64,000 nucleotides of DNA from assembly GCF_023806125.1 (NCBI RefSeq), contig NZ_JAMSKT010000001.1, positions 124,001 to 188,000 on the forward strand. The letters are read 5' to 3'. The translations under genes and the position numbers were made by a program. The notes under the pieces were generated by a model. It searched no databases. It saw nothing but the letters and a program-made list of their open reading frames with translations, and was not told the DNA's origin. Each line of letters begins with the position of its first letter. Within the stretch, counting starts at the first letter, position 1. Source of the stretch: Clostridium caldaquaticum. Its GTDB lineage: Bacteria; Bacillota; Clostridia; Clostridiales; Clostridiaceae. Below, piece by piece: positions 8,686 through 18,213 of the stretch.

Positions 8686-10476
8686 TTACACTTTAACTAT
8701 TGCTTTAAATTTACATACACTCATGCACAAACCGCATCTTACACAAATTTCAGCATCTATTGCATGAACTTCTCTTACTTTTCCGCTGATTGCACCCACA
8801 CTGCAGTTACGGGTACAAAGTCCGCAGCCCTTGCATTTATCTTCAAGTATTACATATTTAACAAGAGGTCTGCATACTTTAGCAGGACATTTTTTATCAG
8901 TAACATGAGAAATATATTCATCTTTAAAATAATGTAAGGTTGAGAGTACCGGATTTGGAGCTGTCTGTCCTAGTCCACAGAGAGCAGCATTTTTTATACC
9001 TTTCCCTAATTCTTCAAGTGACTCAATATCTTCTAAAGTTCCTTTGCCTTGAGTTATTTTTTCAAGAATCTCAAGCAGTCTCTTAGTTCCAATTCTGCAA
9101 GGAGTACATTTACCGCAGGACTCATCCTTAGTAAAATCAAGGAAAAACCTTGCTACGTCAACCATGCAGTTATCTTCATCCATTACTATCATGCCTCCGG
9201 ATCCCATCATGGAGCCTAAAGCTGTTAAAGTATCATATTCTATTGTTGCATCTAAATGTTCTGCTGGAATACACCCCCCGGAAGGACCGCCTGTTTGAAC
9301 TGCTTTAAAATTCTTTGCATTTGGAATTCCACCACCTATTTCATAAATAGTTTCTCTTAATGTTGTCCCCATTGGAATTTCAACTAATCCAGTGTTTGTT
9401 ATCTTACCCCCTAAAGCAAAAACCTTTGTTCCTGGGCTTTTTTCTGTTCCTATACTTCTAAACCATTCAGCACCTTTTAATATTATTGGAGCAATATTTG
9501 CAAAAGTTTCAACATTATTTATAATAGTAGGCTTACTCCATAATCCGCTGACAGCAGGAAAAGGCGGCTTTGGCATAGGCATACCTCGTCTGCCTTCTAT
9601 AGACTGCATAAGTGCAGTTTCTTCTCCGCACACAAAAGCACCTGCCCCCAGCCTTAGTTCAATATCAAATTTAAAGCCTGTTCCTAAAATATTTTCCCCA
9701 AGAAGTCCATAATTTCTTGACTGCTCAATAGCAGTATAAAGTCTTTCTACTGCAACTGGATACTCAGCTCTTACATAAATAAACCCTTTGTCTGCTCCAA
9801 TTGCATACCCGCCTATAGTCATAGCTTCAAGTACAGAATGAGGATCTCCTTCTAATACGGAACGATCCATAAAAGCCCCTGGATCTCCTTCATCAGCATT
9901 GCAGATTATATATTTCTGAGAGTTTCTCTGCTTAGCTGCAAACTCCCACTTCTTACCTGTTGGAAAGCCGCCTCCTCCTCTCCCTCTTAAGCCAGACTGC
10001 TTAATTATATCTATAACTTCTCCAGGAGTCATAGAAGTTAAAACTTTAATAAGAGCACTGTATCCATCAAAGGCAATATATTCATCGATATTTTCAGGAT
10101 CTATAATTCCGCAATTTCTTAAAGCAATTCTTACCTGCTTTTTAAAGAAACTTAATTCATTTATATTTCTAACTCTTCCATCACCTTCTGCACTATAAAC
10201 AAGCCTTTGCAGTACTTTATTATTTATAAAATGTTCTTCTACAAGTTCAGGAATATCCTCTACTTTTACTTTACTGTAAAAAGTTCCTTCAGGATAAACA
10301 ATAACTACAGGCCCAAGCTCACAAAGCCCTAAGCACCCTGTTTTTATAAGTTCTATTTCGTGGTCTATATTATGTCTTTTAAGCTCTGTTTTTAAAACTT
10401 TAAATAGATTTGAAGAGTGGATATCTGAGCAGCCTGCACCACCACAGACCAGTACCTGTGCACGATAAAAATCCAT
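8686..10476 (-). CDS. hndC: NuoF-like flavoprotein subunit of the hydrogenase (HndC/HydB)
   Basis: The 596-residue subunit carries FMN and the NAD(P)-binding site and links the nucleotide to the Fe-S chain. An N-terminal thioredoxin-like [2Fe-2S] domain (CGGAGC...KTGCLGLC) precedes the NuoF core with GRGGGGFPTGKKWEFA (nucleotide) and GAGAFVCGEETALMQSIEG (FMN) motifs and a SLBB segment. A [4Fe-4S] site ESCGKCTPCRIGT follows, then two C-terminal ferredoxin motifs (CKGCGLCTRNC, CVRCGLCMSVC). This order is that of HndC and HydB. It lies 26 bases before hndD and 14 after hndB. Confidence 0.94.
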   Translation of the reverse strand: MDFYRAQVLVCGGAGCSDIHSSNLFKVLKTELKRHNIDHEIELIKTGCLGLCELGPVVIVYPEGTFYSKVKVEDIPELVEEHFINNKVLQRLVYSAEGDGRVRNINELSFFKKQVRIALRNCGIIDPENIDEYIAFDGYSALIKVLTSMTPGEVIDIIKQSGLRGRGGGGFPTGKKWEFAAKQRNSQKYIICNADEGDPGAFMDRSVLEGDPHSVLEAMTIGGYAIGADKGFIYVRAEYPVAVERLYTAIEQSRNYGLLGENILGTGFKFDIELRLGAGAFVCGEETALMQSIEGRRGMPMPKPPFPAVSGLWSKPTIINNVETFANIAPIILKGAEWFRSIGTEKSPGTKVFALGGKITNTGLVEIPMGTTLRETIYEIGGGIPNAKNFKAVQTGGPSGGCIPAEHLDATIEYDTLTALGSMMGSGGMIVMDEDNCMVDVARFFLDFTKDESCGKCTPCRIGTKRLLEILEKITQGKGTLEDIESLEELGKGIKNAALCGLGQTAPNPVLSTLHYFKDEYISHVTDKKCPAKVCRPLVKYVILEDKCKGCGLCTRNCSVGAISGKVREVHAIDAEICVRCGLCMSVCKFKAIVKV

Positions 10477-10490
10477 TATTTAGCCTCCCT

Positions 10491-10892
10491 CTAATCATTA
10501 TCTATTGTATAATCATTTAAAATTTTTCCCTTAACCACATGAATTGTATAATCCTTAAGCACAGCACCTACAAGCAGATGACTTGCAACTACTCTTCTTG
10601 CTTTATAAGGCGACATATTCACATAAGTTACCTTTTCTTCCCCCGGTCTTATAATTTCCACAATTGGCTCCAGTCTGCAGACTCCTATGCACCCAGTTTT
10701 AACCACAATAATATTGTTTAGCCCAAGCTTATTTATCTCATCTACTACTGCCTCATATACAGATTCCGCACCAGCTGCTAAGCCACAGGTTCCCATTCCT
10801 ACAACTATTCTCGTTGTTTTTCTATTTGTACCTTGGTTAACTCTATCCCATGCAGCTTTTTTTATATTTTCTATATCCTGAATTGTTTTCAT
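10491..10892 (-). CDS. hndB: Thioredoxin-like [2Fe-2S] ferredoxin subunit (HndB-like)
   Basis: The 133-residue protein has the thioredoxin-like ferredoxin fold of HndB. The cysteines seen are one in GMGTCGLAAGA near residue 36 and two in KTGCIGVC near residues 67-71. This is three, not the four ligands of the NuoE and HndC copies, so the cluster may be absent or have a non-Cys ligand. Its place between the NuoE- and NuoF-like genes matches hndABCD of Desulfovibrio. GGAGGG precedes the ATG. Confidence 0.88.
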   Translation of the reverse strand: MKTIQDIENIKKAAWDRVNQGTNRKTTRIVVGMGTCGLAAGAESVYEAVVDEINKLGLNNIIVVKTGCIGVCRLEPIVEIIRPGEEKVTYVNMSPYKARRVVASHLLVGAVLKDYTIHVVKGKILNDYTIDND

Positions 10893-10910
10893 GCTGCTCC
10901 CTCCAATCTC

Positions 10911-11411
10911 CTATCCTGAAACTTTAAATTCTTCAATTATTTTTATTAAATCATCTGGTATAAGTTTTCCGTATACTTTTTCATCAATCATCATAACGGG
11001 AGCAAGCCCGCAGCCTCCTAAACATCTGGCAGCCTCTAATGTAAACAATCCATCTTCTGTTGTTTTGCCTACCTGTACTTCAAGAAGGCTGCTTAACCTA
11101 TCCAATATATCCTGTGCTCCTTTTACATAACATGCAGTACCAAGACATACTTTAATTATGTGCTTTCCTTTAGGTTCCAGTGCAAACTGGGAATAGAAAG
11201 TGGCAACTCCATATATTTCTGACATAGGAATACCTAGTTCTTGGGAAATGATTTGCATGACTTTTTCAGGCAGATATCCAAATAATTTTTGTATTTCATG
11301 TAGTATTGGAATTAAAGCTCCTTTTACTTCCTTATGTTCTTGAATTATCTGTCTGGCTTTTTTTAACCTGTCATCATTTTCGCCGCAAGAGCAGCAGCAG
11401 CCTTTTTCCAT
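10911..11411 (-). CDS. hndA: NuoE-like [2Fe-2S] subunit of the hydrogenase (HndA/HydC)
   Basis: The 166-residue subunit is the first gene of the operon. The NuoE fold has an N-terminal helical part (ILHEIQKLFGYLP, ATFYSQFALEPKG) and a thioredoxin-like domain with four ligands in CLGTAC and CLGGC. It passes electrons between flavin and Fe-S subunits. The extreme N-terminus is unusual: residues 5-9 read CCCSC, outside the known cluster motif. AGGAGG precedes the ATG. No clear operator is visible upstream. Confidence 0.93.
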   Translation of the reverse strand: MEKGCCCSCGENDDRLKKARQIIQEHKEVKGALIPILHEIQKLFGYLPEKVMQIISQELGIPMSEIYGVATFYSQFALEPKGKHIIKVCLGTACYVKGAQDILDRLSSLLEVQVGKTTEDGLFTLEAARCLGGCGLAPVMMIDEKVYGKLIPDDLIKIIEEFKVSG

Positions 11412-11544
11412 TCTATACTCCTCCTGTTTGCTTTGTTATTTTATTAACAGAAAATCTTAATACATCCTATTTATATAATAGTTTTTTTTATTTTATGCTG
11501 ATTTATTATATTATCTTTACAAGAAAAATATTTTTCTGCCAAAA

Positions 11545-11569
11545 ATAAAAAACCGCCATTTCTGGCGGT
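11545..11569 (-). terminator. Terminator of glyQS
   Basis: On the minus strand ACCGCCA, a short GAAA loop and TGGCGGT are followed by TTTTTTATTTTT, six bases past the glyQS stop codon. Confidence 0.9.
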
Positions 11570-11574
11570 AAAGT

Positions 11575-12966
11575 TTAAAACTCTAATTTTTCTTCTATGA
11601 ACTTTTCAAGTTCATCTATATTCAATCTAATCTGCTGCATTGTGTCTCTGTCTCTTACTGTAACAGTGTTATTCTCTAAAGTATCAAAATCTATAGTTAT
11701 GCAGTATGGAGTTCCAATTTCATCTTGTCTTCTATATCTTTTTCCTATACTTCCTGTTTCATCATAGTCCACATTAAATTTCTTTCTAAGCTTGTCGTAA
11801 ACTTCAGTAGCCTTTTCTGAAAGCTTTTTGCTAAGAGGAAGAACAGCTGCCTTAAATGGTGCTAAAGCTGGATGGAAGTGAAGCACTGTTCTTACATCTC
11901 CATCTTCTAAAGTTTCTTCGTCATAAGCATTGCATAAAAAGGCTAAAGCAACTCTGTCTGCACCAAGTGACGGCTCTATGCAGTATGGTATATACTTTTC
12001 ATTTGTTGCAGGATCAAGATAGCTTAATTCTTCCCCAGAATGCTCTGAATGCTTCTTAAGGTCGTAATCAGTTCTGTCTGCTATACCCCAAAGTTCTCCC
12101 CAGCCAAATGGGAAAAGGAATTCTATGTCTGAAGTAGCATTACTGTAGAAGGATAGCTCTTCTTTTGAATGATCTCTGATTCTTAAATTTTCTTCTTTCA
12201 TGCCAAGACTTAAAAGGAAGTTCCAGCAATAATTTTTCCAGTAATCAAACCATTCTAAATCTGTGCCCGGTTTACAGAAGAATTCAAGCTCCATCTGTTC
12301 AAATTCTCTTGTTCTAAATATGAAGTTTCCTGGTGTTATTTCATTTCTAAAGGATTTACCTATTTGAGCTATACCAAAAGGTACCTTTTTTCTTGAAGTT
12401 CTTTGAACATTTTTAAAATTAACAAAGATACCTTGTGCAGTTTCTGGTCTTAAATATACTTCTGATTTTGAATCCTCTGTTATACCCATAAAAGTTTTAA
12501 ACATAAGATTGAACTTTCTTATATCAGTAAAGTTTTTCTTACCGCATTTCGGGCAGACAATATTATGCTCTTCGATATAACCCTTTAACTGCTCATTAGT
12601 CCATCCATCAGCACTGGCAACAGCAGCCCCTTGCTCAGTCATATGGTCTTCAACTAATTTGTCCGCTCTAAATCTAGCTTTACATTCCTTACAGTCCATT
12701 AATGGATCTGAAAATCCTCCTACGTGTCCTGAAGCAACCCAAACCTGGCTGTTCATTAAAATTGCAGTGTCAACGCCAACATTATATGGGCTTTCTTGAA
12801 CAAACTTCTTCCACCAAGCTTTTTTTACATTATTTTTAAACTCCACTCCAATTGGGCCAAAATCCCACGCATTTGCAAGACCTCCATATATTTCTGAGCC
12901 TGCAAACACAAAACCTCTGTTTTTCGCAAGTGCTACGATTTTATCCATAGTCTTTTCAACTGCCAT
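11575..12966 (-). CDS. glyQS: Glycyl-tRNA synthetase, single-chain dimeric type
   Basis: The 463-residue protein charges tRNA-Gly. It is the alpha2 class II type: class II motif 2 is in [20 protein letters not shown] near residues 200-220, motif 3 in [13 protein letters not shown] near 320, and the C-terminal anticodon-binding domain ends the chain. A Cys pair set (CKECK near 94, CPKCGKK near 139) is in the usual insertion. It is transcribed alone behind a T-box leader. The start [19 protein letters not shown] follows GGAGG. Confidence 0.96.
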   Translation of the reverse strand: MAVEKTMDKIVALAKNRGFVFAGSEIYGGLANAWDFGPIGVEFKNNVKKAWWKKFVQESPYNVGVDTAILMNSQVWVASGHVGGFSDPLMDCKECKARFRADKLVEDHMTEQGAAVASADGWTNEQLKGYIEEHNIVCPKCGKKNFTDIRKFNLMFKTFMGITEDSKSEVYLRPETAQGIFVNFKNVQRTSRKKVPFGIAQIGKSFRNEITPGNFIFRTREFEQMELEFFCKPGTDLEWFDYWKNYCWNFLLSLGMKEENLRIRDHSKEELSFYSNATSDIEFLFPFGWGELWGIADRTDYDLKKHSEHSGEELSYLDPATNEKYIPYCIEPSLGADRVALAFLCNAYDEETLEDGDVRTVLHFHPALAPFKAAVLPLSKKLSEKATEVYDKLRKKFNVDYDETGSIGKRYRRQDEIGTPYCITIDFDTLENNTVTVRDRDTMQQIRLNIDELEKFIEEKLEF

Positions 12967-13069
12967 TTTAACTCCTCCTTATTATTTTACTTGCAGTTCT
13001 AGTTTAGTATACAGCCAATGCTGCAGCCTGTGAAAATAAAAACCAGCACAACAAGTTAACTTTACATAA

Positions 13070-13262
13070 TAAAAAGGCCCTTTACCATAAGGGACGAAAG
13101 AAAAACCCTTCCGCGGTTCCACCCTTGTTGGCAAAAGCCCTGCTTTACAAATCAATCACTCAAAAGCTCCCTTCACAATAGTCCTCCAGCTGTTTGCACC
13201 AACCACAGCCTCTCTATTGAATTTCTATTACTACTCTTCTTTCTCATCGTGCTATATTATAT
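13070..13262 (-). promoter_or_regulatory. T-box riboswitch upstream of glyQS
   Basis: The minus strand carries the T-box sequence AGGGTGGAACCGCGG (13107-13126 region), an upstream stem I with AGAGAGG and GGTTGGTGCAAAC elements, and a terminator (CCCTT/AAGGG then TTTTT) at about 13071-13097. The UGGA in the T-box would pair with an acceptor end UCCA, which fits tRNA-Gly with discriminator U. Uncharged tRNA should favour readthrough into glyQS. I could not place the specifier codon with certainty. Confidence 0.93.
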
Positions 13263-13409
13263 TTACATACAATTTTAGCATATTAGAAGGTATTGTCAAT
13301 AATATTTTTAAATTTGCCTTCATTTAAGCTTTTTCACTAAACAAATGCAAAAAAGCAACGTCAACACGACATTGCTGAATTAATTTCATATTAAATTCAA
13401 AAAATAAAA

Positions 13410-13484
13410 TGGCTCCGTGGAGAGGACTCGAACCTCCAACCCTTCGGTTAACAGCCGAATGCTCCGCCATTGAGCTACCACGGA
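13410..13484 (-). tRNA. tRNA-Asn (GTT), CCA encoded
   Basis: The minus strand folds as a cloverleaf with acceptor TCCGTGG/CCACGGA, anticodon loop CTGTTAA (anticodon GTT), T-loop GGTTCGAGTCC, and an encoded 3' CCA after discriminator G. It sits about 150 bases upstream of the T-box. Confidence 0.96.
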
Positions 13485-13631
13485 AAACTGACTACATTTG
13501 TTAGTATATCATATTTTTTTTAAAATGCAATAGTTTTTTTAAATTTTAATATAAATATTTATTTTTTTGGTTAATATATTGTTTGTTCTCAAACTTTATA
13601 CAGGTTTAAATTTTTTGTCGAAAAAATTTTG

Positions 13632-13690
13632 TTGATTAATTATATTATTATAAGCTATACTCAAAGTGTACTACATAAACTAATACACTT
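13632..13690 (+). promoter_or_regulatory. Promoter and candidate operator for the GntR/ABC operon
   Basis: TTGATT (13632-13637) and TATACT (13656-13661) with 18 bases between form a likely sigma-A promoter. Directly downstream, AAGTGTA (13664-13670) and TACACTT (13684-13690) make a perfect 7-bp inverted repeat with a 13-base spacer across the expected start site. This is where an autorepressing YtrA-type GntR protein would bind. Confidence 0.6.
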
Positions 13691-13724
13691 AATACATGTA
13701 TTACTTAAGTAAGGAGTGGATTAT

Positions 13725-14129
13725 TTGTTTAATATCGATGCAAGAAGCAGTACTCCGATTTATGAGCAAATCATACAAGGAATAAAAGAGTGCATAATCA
13801 AGGGTATACTTCAGCCTGGGGATAAGCTGCCTTCTGTAAGGGATCTTGCTTTAATGCTCACTACAAATCCAAACACTGTAAGTAAAGCCTACAGTTGCCT
13901 TGAAAGACTGAAGATAATTGAAACTTTAAGAGGCAGAGGAACCTTTGTGTCTACAAATTATAAGCCTAGATTGGAGGAAGATAAAATGACAAAGTTAAAG
14001 GATGATTTAAAAAAACTTCTTTTAGATGCTCATTATTTAGGAATTAAAAAAAGAGATATTAAAAAGATTATGGATGAGCTTTATACTGAGCTTTTAGGAG
14101 AAAGTGAAGGAGGAAATGAATATGAATAA
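13725..14129 (+). CDS. GntR-family transcriptional regulator, YtrA subfamily
   Basis: The 134-residue regulator has the GntR winged helix (IYEQIIQGIKECIIKGILQPGDKLPSVRDLA, then NPNTVSKAYSCLE and RGRGTFVS, written in parts) over residues 8-75 and a short helical tail, as in the YtrA subfamily that has no large effector domain. It likely represses its own ABC operon. The frame is open from GTG 13716, but AAGGAG at 13711-13716 fixes the start at TTG 13725. It overlaps the permease gene by 8 bases. Confidence 0.9.
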   Translation: MFNIDARSSTPIYEQIIQGIKECIIKGILQPGDKLPSVRDLALMLTTNPNTVSKAYSCLERLKIIETLRGRGTFVSTNYKPRLEEDKMTKLKDDLKKLLLDAHYLGIKKRDIKKIMDELYTELLGESEGGNEYE

Positions 14130-15240
14130 GTATTTCAGTAAAGCAGTATTTTATACTGAGAAAAAAAACAGATTGTATTCAATGATTGCCTATTCCAGTT
14201 TATATTTATGGGGTATAATCGATACTATTGAGAAATTGCGTATGGTAAAGGCAAATGTTTTATATACACCACCTATATATTATGATATATTCAATTCTTA
14301 TTCTCTGATTACAGCCATTGCTGTTATTTCTGTTATTTACTCTTACCTGGAAAAAGATAAGAAATATTACTTTATGCTTACACAGCCTTATGGCAGAGAT
14401 ACCATATTAATTACAAAAACTTTAAGTTATATGATTAGCTACACACTTCCTACTATTATTTACGGCCTGTTATCATTTATATTTTTGATATTTAATAAAA
14501 AATATTATATAAATTACAATGTATATATTGGAAATATCTATGGGGATGTAATGTCTAAACTGTTTTTAAGTATTTTATTTACTCTTTCAGCACTTACATT
14601 TATAGTAATACTTATGCAGCTTTTGGAAATGTGTTTTGGTAAAACACCTGCAGTTATAATTATTCCTATTTCTTTATGGTATTTGTTTTTTATCACTTTA
14701 TCAGTAATGCATAGCTTTATAAGCAATAAACTAGGAAATCTTCGTGAATATATGAATAAAACTTTATCCTTTATATTTAATTATGGTGTAATTTTTCAAA
14801 ATATGGAAAATGTTGAAAATAAGTCATTGTTTTTGATTATTTATGAAAGCTTTCATAATTTTAATCCTATTTGTTCTCTTATACTTATAGCTCTATCTAT
14901 AGCTTTATTTTATATTATCCTTAGATTAAACAAAAAAATTAAAACTGAAAATCTTTCCAATATATTTTTATTTAAATTCAGCGAAAGAATTTTTAATGCT
15001 ATATTTTGTTTTACTTTAACAATTTTAGGCAGCCTTATTGTATGTGCCGCTGTTTACTATATTATTTCATTTATATCAGGCAGAAATTTATCAACATTAT
15101 TAATAATTAAATACGGTCTTCAGGGAAAAGAAAATATAGAGCATACCATATACCTTATTTTAAATATTTTATGGATACCACTTTACATTTTAAATTACAA
15201 TCTGATAACTAAAATAGTAAATAAAAGGAGGGTTGCCTAA
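14122..15240 (+). CDS. ABC transporter membrane protein (ABC-2-like)
   Basis: The 372-residue hydrophobic protein has about eight membrane segments. A cytoplasmic loop (EKDKKYYFMLTQPYGRDTILITK) near residues 78-98 resembles the coupling region of ABC-2 permeases in YtrA-linked exporters. The GGAGG at 14109-14113 supports the second of two close ATGs (14122). It lies between the regulator and its ATPase, overlapping both, so the three form one operon. The substrate is not evident. Confidence 0.82.
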   Translation: MNKYFSKAVFYTEKKNRLYSMIAYSSLYLWGIIDTIEKLRMVKANVLYTPPIYYDIFNSYSLITAIAVISVIYSYLEKDKKYYFMLTQPYGRDTILITKTLSYMISYTLPTIIYGLLSFIFLIFNKKYYINYNVYIGNIYGDVMSKLFLSILFTLSALTFIVILMQLLEMCFGKTPAVIIIPISLWYLFFITLSVMHSFISNKLGNLREYMNKTLSFIFNYGVIFQNMENVENKSLFLIIYESFHNFNPICSLILIALSIALFYIILRLNKKIKTENLSNIFLFKFSERIFNAIFCFTLTILGSLIVCAAVYYIISFISGRNLSTLLIIKYGLQGKENIEHTIYLILNILWIPLYILNYNLITKIVNKRRVA

Positions 15241-16109
15241 TGCTTAAAGTAATAAATGTTTCAAAAAGCTTTTCCGGCAAAAAAGCTATTAAAAATATAA
15301 GCCTTGAAGTTAAAGCCGGAACTATAATGGGACTTATTGGTCCTAACGGAGCTGGAAAATCTACACTTCTTAGGACTATTGCTGATATTTATACTCCTGA
15401 CAGCGGAGAGGTTATTATTAAGGGTAACAATATAAAAGACAATTTTAATCTTAAAGAAAGTATCGGTTATGTAGCTGATAGAAATGACTTTTTTAATTCT
15501 TATACATTTGATGAAATGATTAACTATTACTCACTTGCCTATAAAACCTTTGATATTACTCGAGTTCTTGAATTAAACTCTATTTTTCAAATACCTAGAA
15601 AGAAAAAAATATCAAAGCTATCAAAAGGTAATGTCTCTAGAGTTGCTTTCATATTTGCTATGAGCATAAAACCAGAGCTTTTAATACTGGATGAACCTGC
15701 TTCTGGATTTGACCCCATAGTTAAAAGAAAATTTCATCAAATATTGATTGAGGATGTATCAAAGCGAGGTACAACAGTTGTAATTTCCTCCCATAATCTT
15801 TCTGACCTGGAAAACATCTGCGACCAAGTTGTTTTCTTAAAAGACGGTGAAATAATAAAAGATAATACCTTGGAAAATTTAAAAACTTCCATGAGGAAAC
15901 TGCAGATTATATTTAAAGACAAGGCTCCAGAGAACTTTGAAAATTGGAATGAGTTTTTAAAAGTTGAAAAGCTTGGGCGAAGCTATAATGTAATTACTGA
16001 AAGTTACAATAAAGAGCTTGTACAAAAACTAAAGGAAACTGAAGCACTTTTTATAGAAGAACTGGATTTAACTTTAGAAGATATGCTTATCTATACTGTT
16101 GAAAAATAA
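15240..16109 (+). CDS. ABC transporter ATP-binding protein
   Basis: The 289-residue ATPase has Walker A GPNGAGKST near residue 34, a signature LSKGNVSRV in place of LSGGQ near 131, Walker B LLILDEPASGFD near 150, and an H-loop SSHNLSD. A C-terminal stretch of about 80 residues follows, as in exporter ATPases of the BcrA/YtrB kind. Its ATG overlaps the permease stop (TAATG), so translation is coupled. It should energise the preceding membrane protein. Confidence 0.9.
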   Translation: MLKVINVSKSFSGKKAIKNISLEVKAGTIMGLIGPNGAGKSTLLRTIADIYTPDSGEVIIKGNNIKDNFNLKESIGYVADRNDFFNSYTFDEMINYYSLAYKTFDITRVLELNSIFQIPRKKKISKLSKGNVSRVAFIFAMSIKPELLILDEPASGFDPIVKRKFHQILIEDVSKRGTTVVISSHNLSDLENICDQVVFLKDGEIIKDNTLENLKTSMRKLQIIFKDKAPENFENWNEFLKVEKLGRSYNVITESYNKELVQKLKETEALFIEELDLTLEDMLIYTVEK

Positions 16110-16115
16110 GTAAGC

Positions 16116-16153
16116 TAACAGCCAGGGTTTACTGCTGAAAACCCTAGCTGTTA
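16116..16153. terminator. Hairpin between convergent transcripts
   Basis: TAACAGC/GCTGTTA and AGGGTTT/AAACCCT stems are separated by one C/A mismatch. The T-run is poor on both strands, so termination strength is uncertain. Confidence 0.5.
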
Positions 16154-16167
16154 AATTATCTAGCTCT

Positions 16168-16581
16168 CTATACTTCAAATAATTTCACATCTTTTAAACA
16201 AATGCTTAAATCATCAAATATATTTACATTAATGTCATCTTCAAAGGAATACTTTATTTCTTTACCTTCAAAGCATACAGTAACAGATTTTTCAAGATAG
16301 TTTACTATCCAGTATTCCTTAACACCTTTAGATAAGTAAAATTCTTTTTTTATTTCATTATCCATTTTTATTGAACTTGGGCTAACTATCTCACATATAA
16401 AATCAAATATAGCTACTATATTATTATTTACTAATTCAAATTTGTTATTACATACTGCAAACAAATCTGGAACAATTGGTTTTTTAAAATCATCAATATT
16501 TATTGGTTCTTTAGGGTTTGCTAAGTATAAGTCTACTTTATCAGGGAATAATTCACATTTCTTTAACTTAGCAGATATAAC
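16168..16581 (-). pseudogene. Uma2-family (DUF820) nuclease-like remnant, N-terminus lost
   Basis: The reading frame is open from a stop codon at 16582-16584 to 16168. It shows the later two thirds of a Uma2 domain: CELFPDKVDLYLA, PIVPDLFAVCNNKFE, FICEIVSPSS and YLSKGVKEYWIV, which are the PD-(D/E)XK-like core pieces. The first 60 or so residues of the family are missing, and the left end runs into the 3' end of the ABC permease gene. An internal TTG at 16464 could give a 98-residue fragment, but a working protein is unlikely. Confidence 0.75.
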
Positions 16582-16605
16582 TTATATAAATCTTCTTTAT
16601 AGTTT

Positions 16606-18213
16606 CTATTTTAATCTGAAGGTTTTTGGTGCTACCCTGTAGGTTACTATAAGAACAATAACAATATATATTAAAGTTACTGCGATAACTCCTGCTGTAA
16701 AAATATAAGATGATGTTTTAATATTAAGGCATCCATAACTTACCATGTAAACAATAAAATTCACAAACTTATATAAAGGACTTTTCACAATAAGCTGTGC
16801 TGTGTAAGGCTGTATAACATAGTACATAAACAGATTATGTATAGAAAAAAAACAGGCAAGACAAAGCACACATAAAAACAGAGGTATTGCACTAATAAGC
16901 TTGTTTGAAGCTCCTGTAAGAAGTAAAATCCCTGCTATTGAAATACAAAGAACTAATGCAGGAATTATATTAAGTCCTACTGTAAACTTAAGTCTCGCTT
17001 TGAAGTTTGATAGAATAACCTTTGGCTCCCTGTAATAGGAGTATCTTAAAAGACTTACATCACAGTTATAAAACATAACCTTACAGATTCTTTCTCCTGT
17101 AGACATAATATACATTATAAATACAAGAGCAGGAGCAATTATTAATATGTCTTTAGAAATCTTTTCTCTTACATTCGGCACTAATATTATCAAAATACTT
17201 ACAGCTATAAATAATACAGCTATAATTATAACCCTTAATTTTATAGGATTAACAAGCATTTTTCTGTGGCGGCTGAAAAAAATTGCATTTAAATATTCAT
17301 AGCCTTCTTTTTTCTCATAAGCTTTAGAGCTAAGCACTTCTTTTGAAAGTTTTTTTTCATCTAGCTTTACATCTGCAAAAGTCATATCACTTTCAAATTT
17401 ATTTATGTCAAACATATTTTCTTTAGTTAGTAATTCTTTTGCAATAGGAGTATATTTTTTATAGTTCCATAGATATATCAAAGAACCTATACCTAAACAC
17501 AATACGATTAAAACTATAAAAACATTAAAAAATACATTTTCTAATTTAAGAGTTAAATCAAAAAAGGGCAATCCGTAAGCTAATGCAAGGGTTATAAATA
17601 TGAATACTGTCACAAATACATTTTGCTTTTGAAGCACCATGACTTTTTTATTGTATATAAAAATATTTAAGTATTCACCAATAAATTTAAAACAAGTTAA
17701 AAAAAGAAGCAGCGTTAATGCTTTTAGGGGTGAAAACTTAACTATTAACCCCGTAATTATCATAGGAAGTATAAAATATATGAAATTTGTTATATATTTA
17801 TATAACATTGCACTTACATAGTATTCTCTGGCATCTGCTCTCATTAATGTTATCATATTAAAAGCAGACTTGTCCGCATAATTAAAAATTACATTATTCA
17901 TAATTGACCCATATATAATATTTAAAAAGAAAAACATATGTAAAAACTTAGCTAAAAATCCCCCTGTTTTTTCTGACATGAGAAAAGCAGGCAGCACGAG
18001 CATTATTCCTAAGTAAAGAGCTTTTTTAAATATTGCTGCAAATATGCTAAATATTTGACTTACAATTCCTACAAAGAGCTTAGCTCCTGTCTCTTTATAT
18101 AAGCTGTCAGGAATTTTCTTGCCTATGAGCGGAACCCTTTTAAGAAAATGTATAAAGGTATTAGCATTTTCAGCAAAGGAAACTTTAAAACTGGCAATAA
18201 AAGTTCTAATCAT
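16606..18213 (-). CDS. ABC exporter membrane protein, 535 residues
   Basis: The protein has about twelve hydrophobic segments in two sets split by a charged loop of roughly 70 residues (around 265-335). This suggests a fused or expanded ABC-2-type permease. I do not recognise the exact family. It overlaps the upstream ATPase gene by 8 bases and has GGAGGG before the ATG, so both form a two-gene exporter. A Uma2 remnant lies directly downstream. Confidence 0.78.
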   Translation of the reverse strand: MIRTFIASFKVSFAENANTFIHFLKRVPLIGKKIPDSLYKETGAKLFVGIVSQIFSIFAAIFKKALYLGIMLVLPAFLMSEKTGGFLAKFLHMFFFLNIIYGSIMNNVIFNYADKSAFNMITLMRADAREYYVSAMLYKYITNFIYFILPMIITGLIVKFSPLKALTLLLFLTCFKFIGEYLNIFIYNKKVMVLQKQNVFVTVFIFITLALAYGLPFFDLTLKLENVFFNVFIVLIVLCLGIGSLIYLWNYKKYTPIAKELLTKENMFDINKFESDMTFADVKLDEKKLSKEVLSSKAYEKKEGYEYLNAIFFSRHRKMLVNPIKLRVIIIAVLFIAVSILIILVPNVREKISKDILIIAPALVFIMYIMSTGERICKVMFYNCDVSLLRYSYYREPKVILSNFKARLKFTVGLNIIPALVLCISIAGILLLTGASNKLISAIPLFLCVLCLACFFSIHNLFMYYVIQPYTAQLIVKSPLYKFVNFIVYMVSYGCLNIKTSSYIFTAGVIAVTLIYIVIVLIVTYRVAPKTFRLK

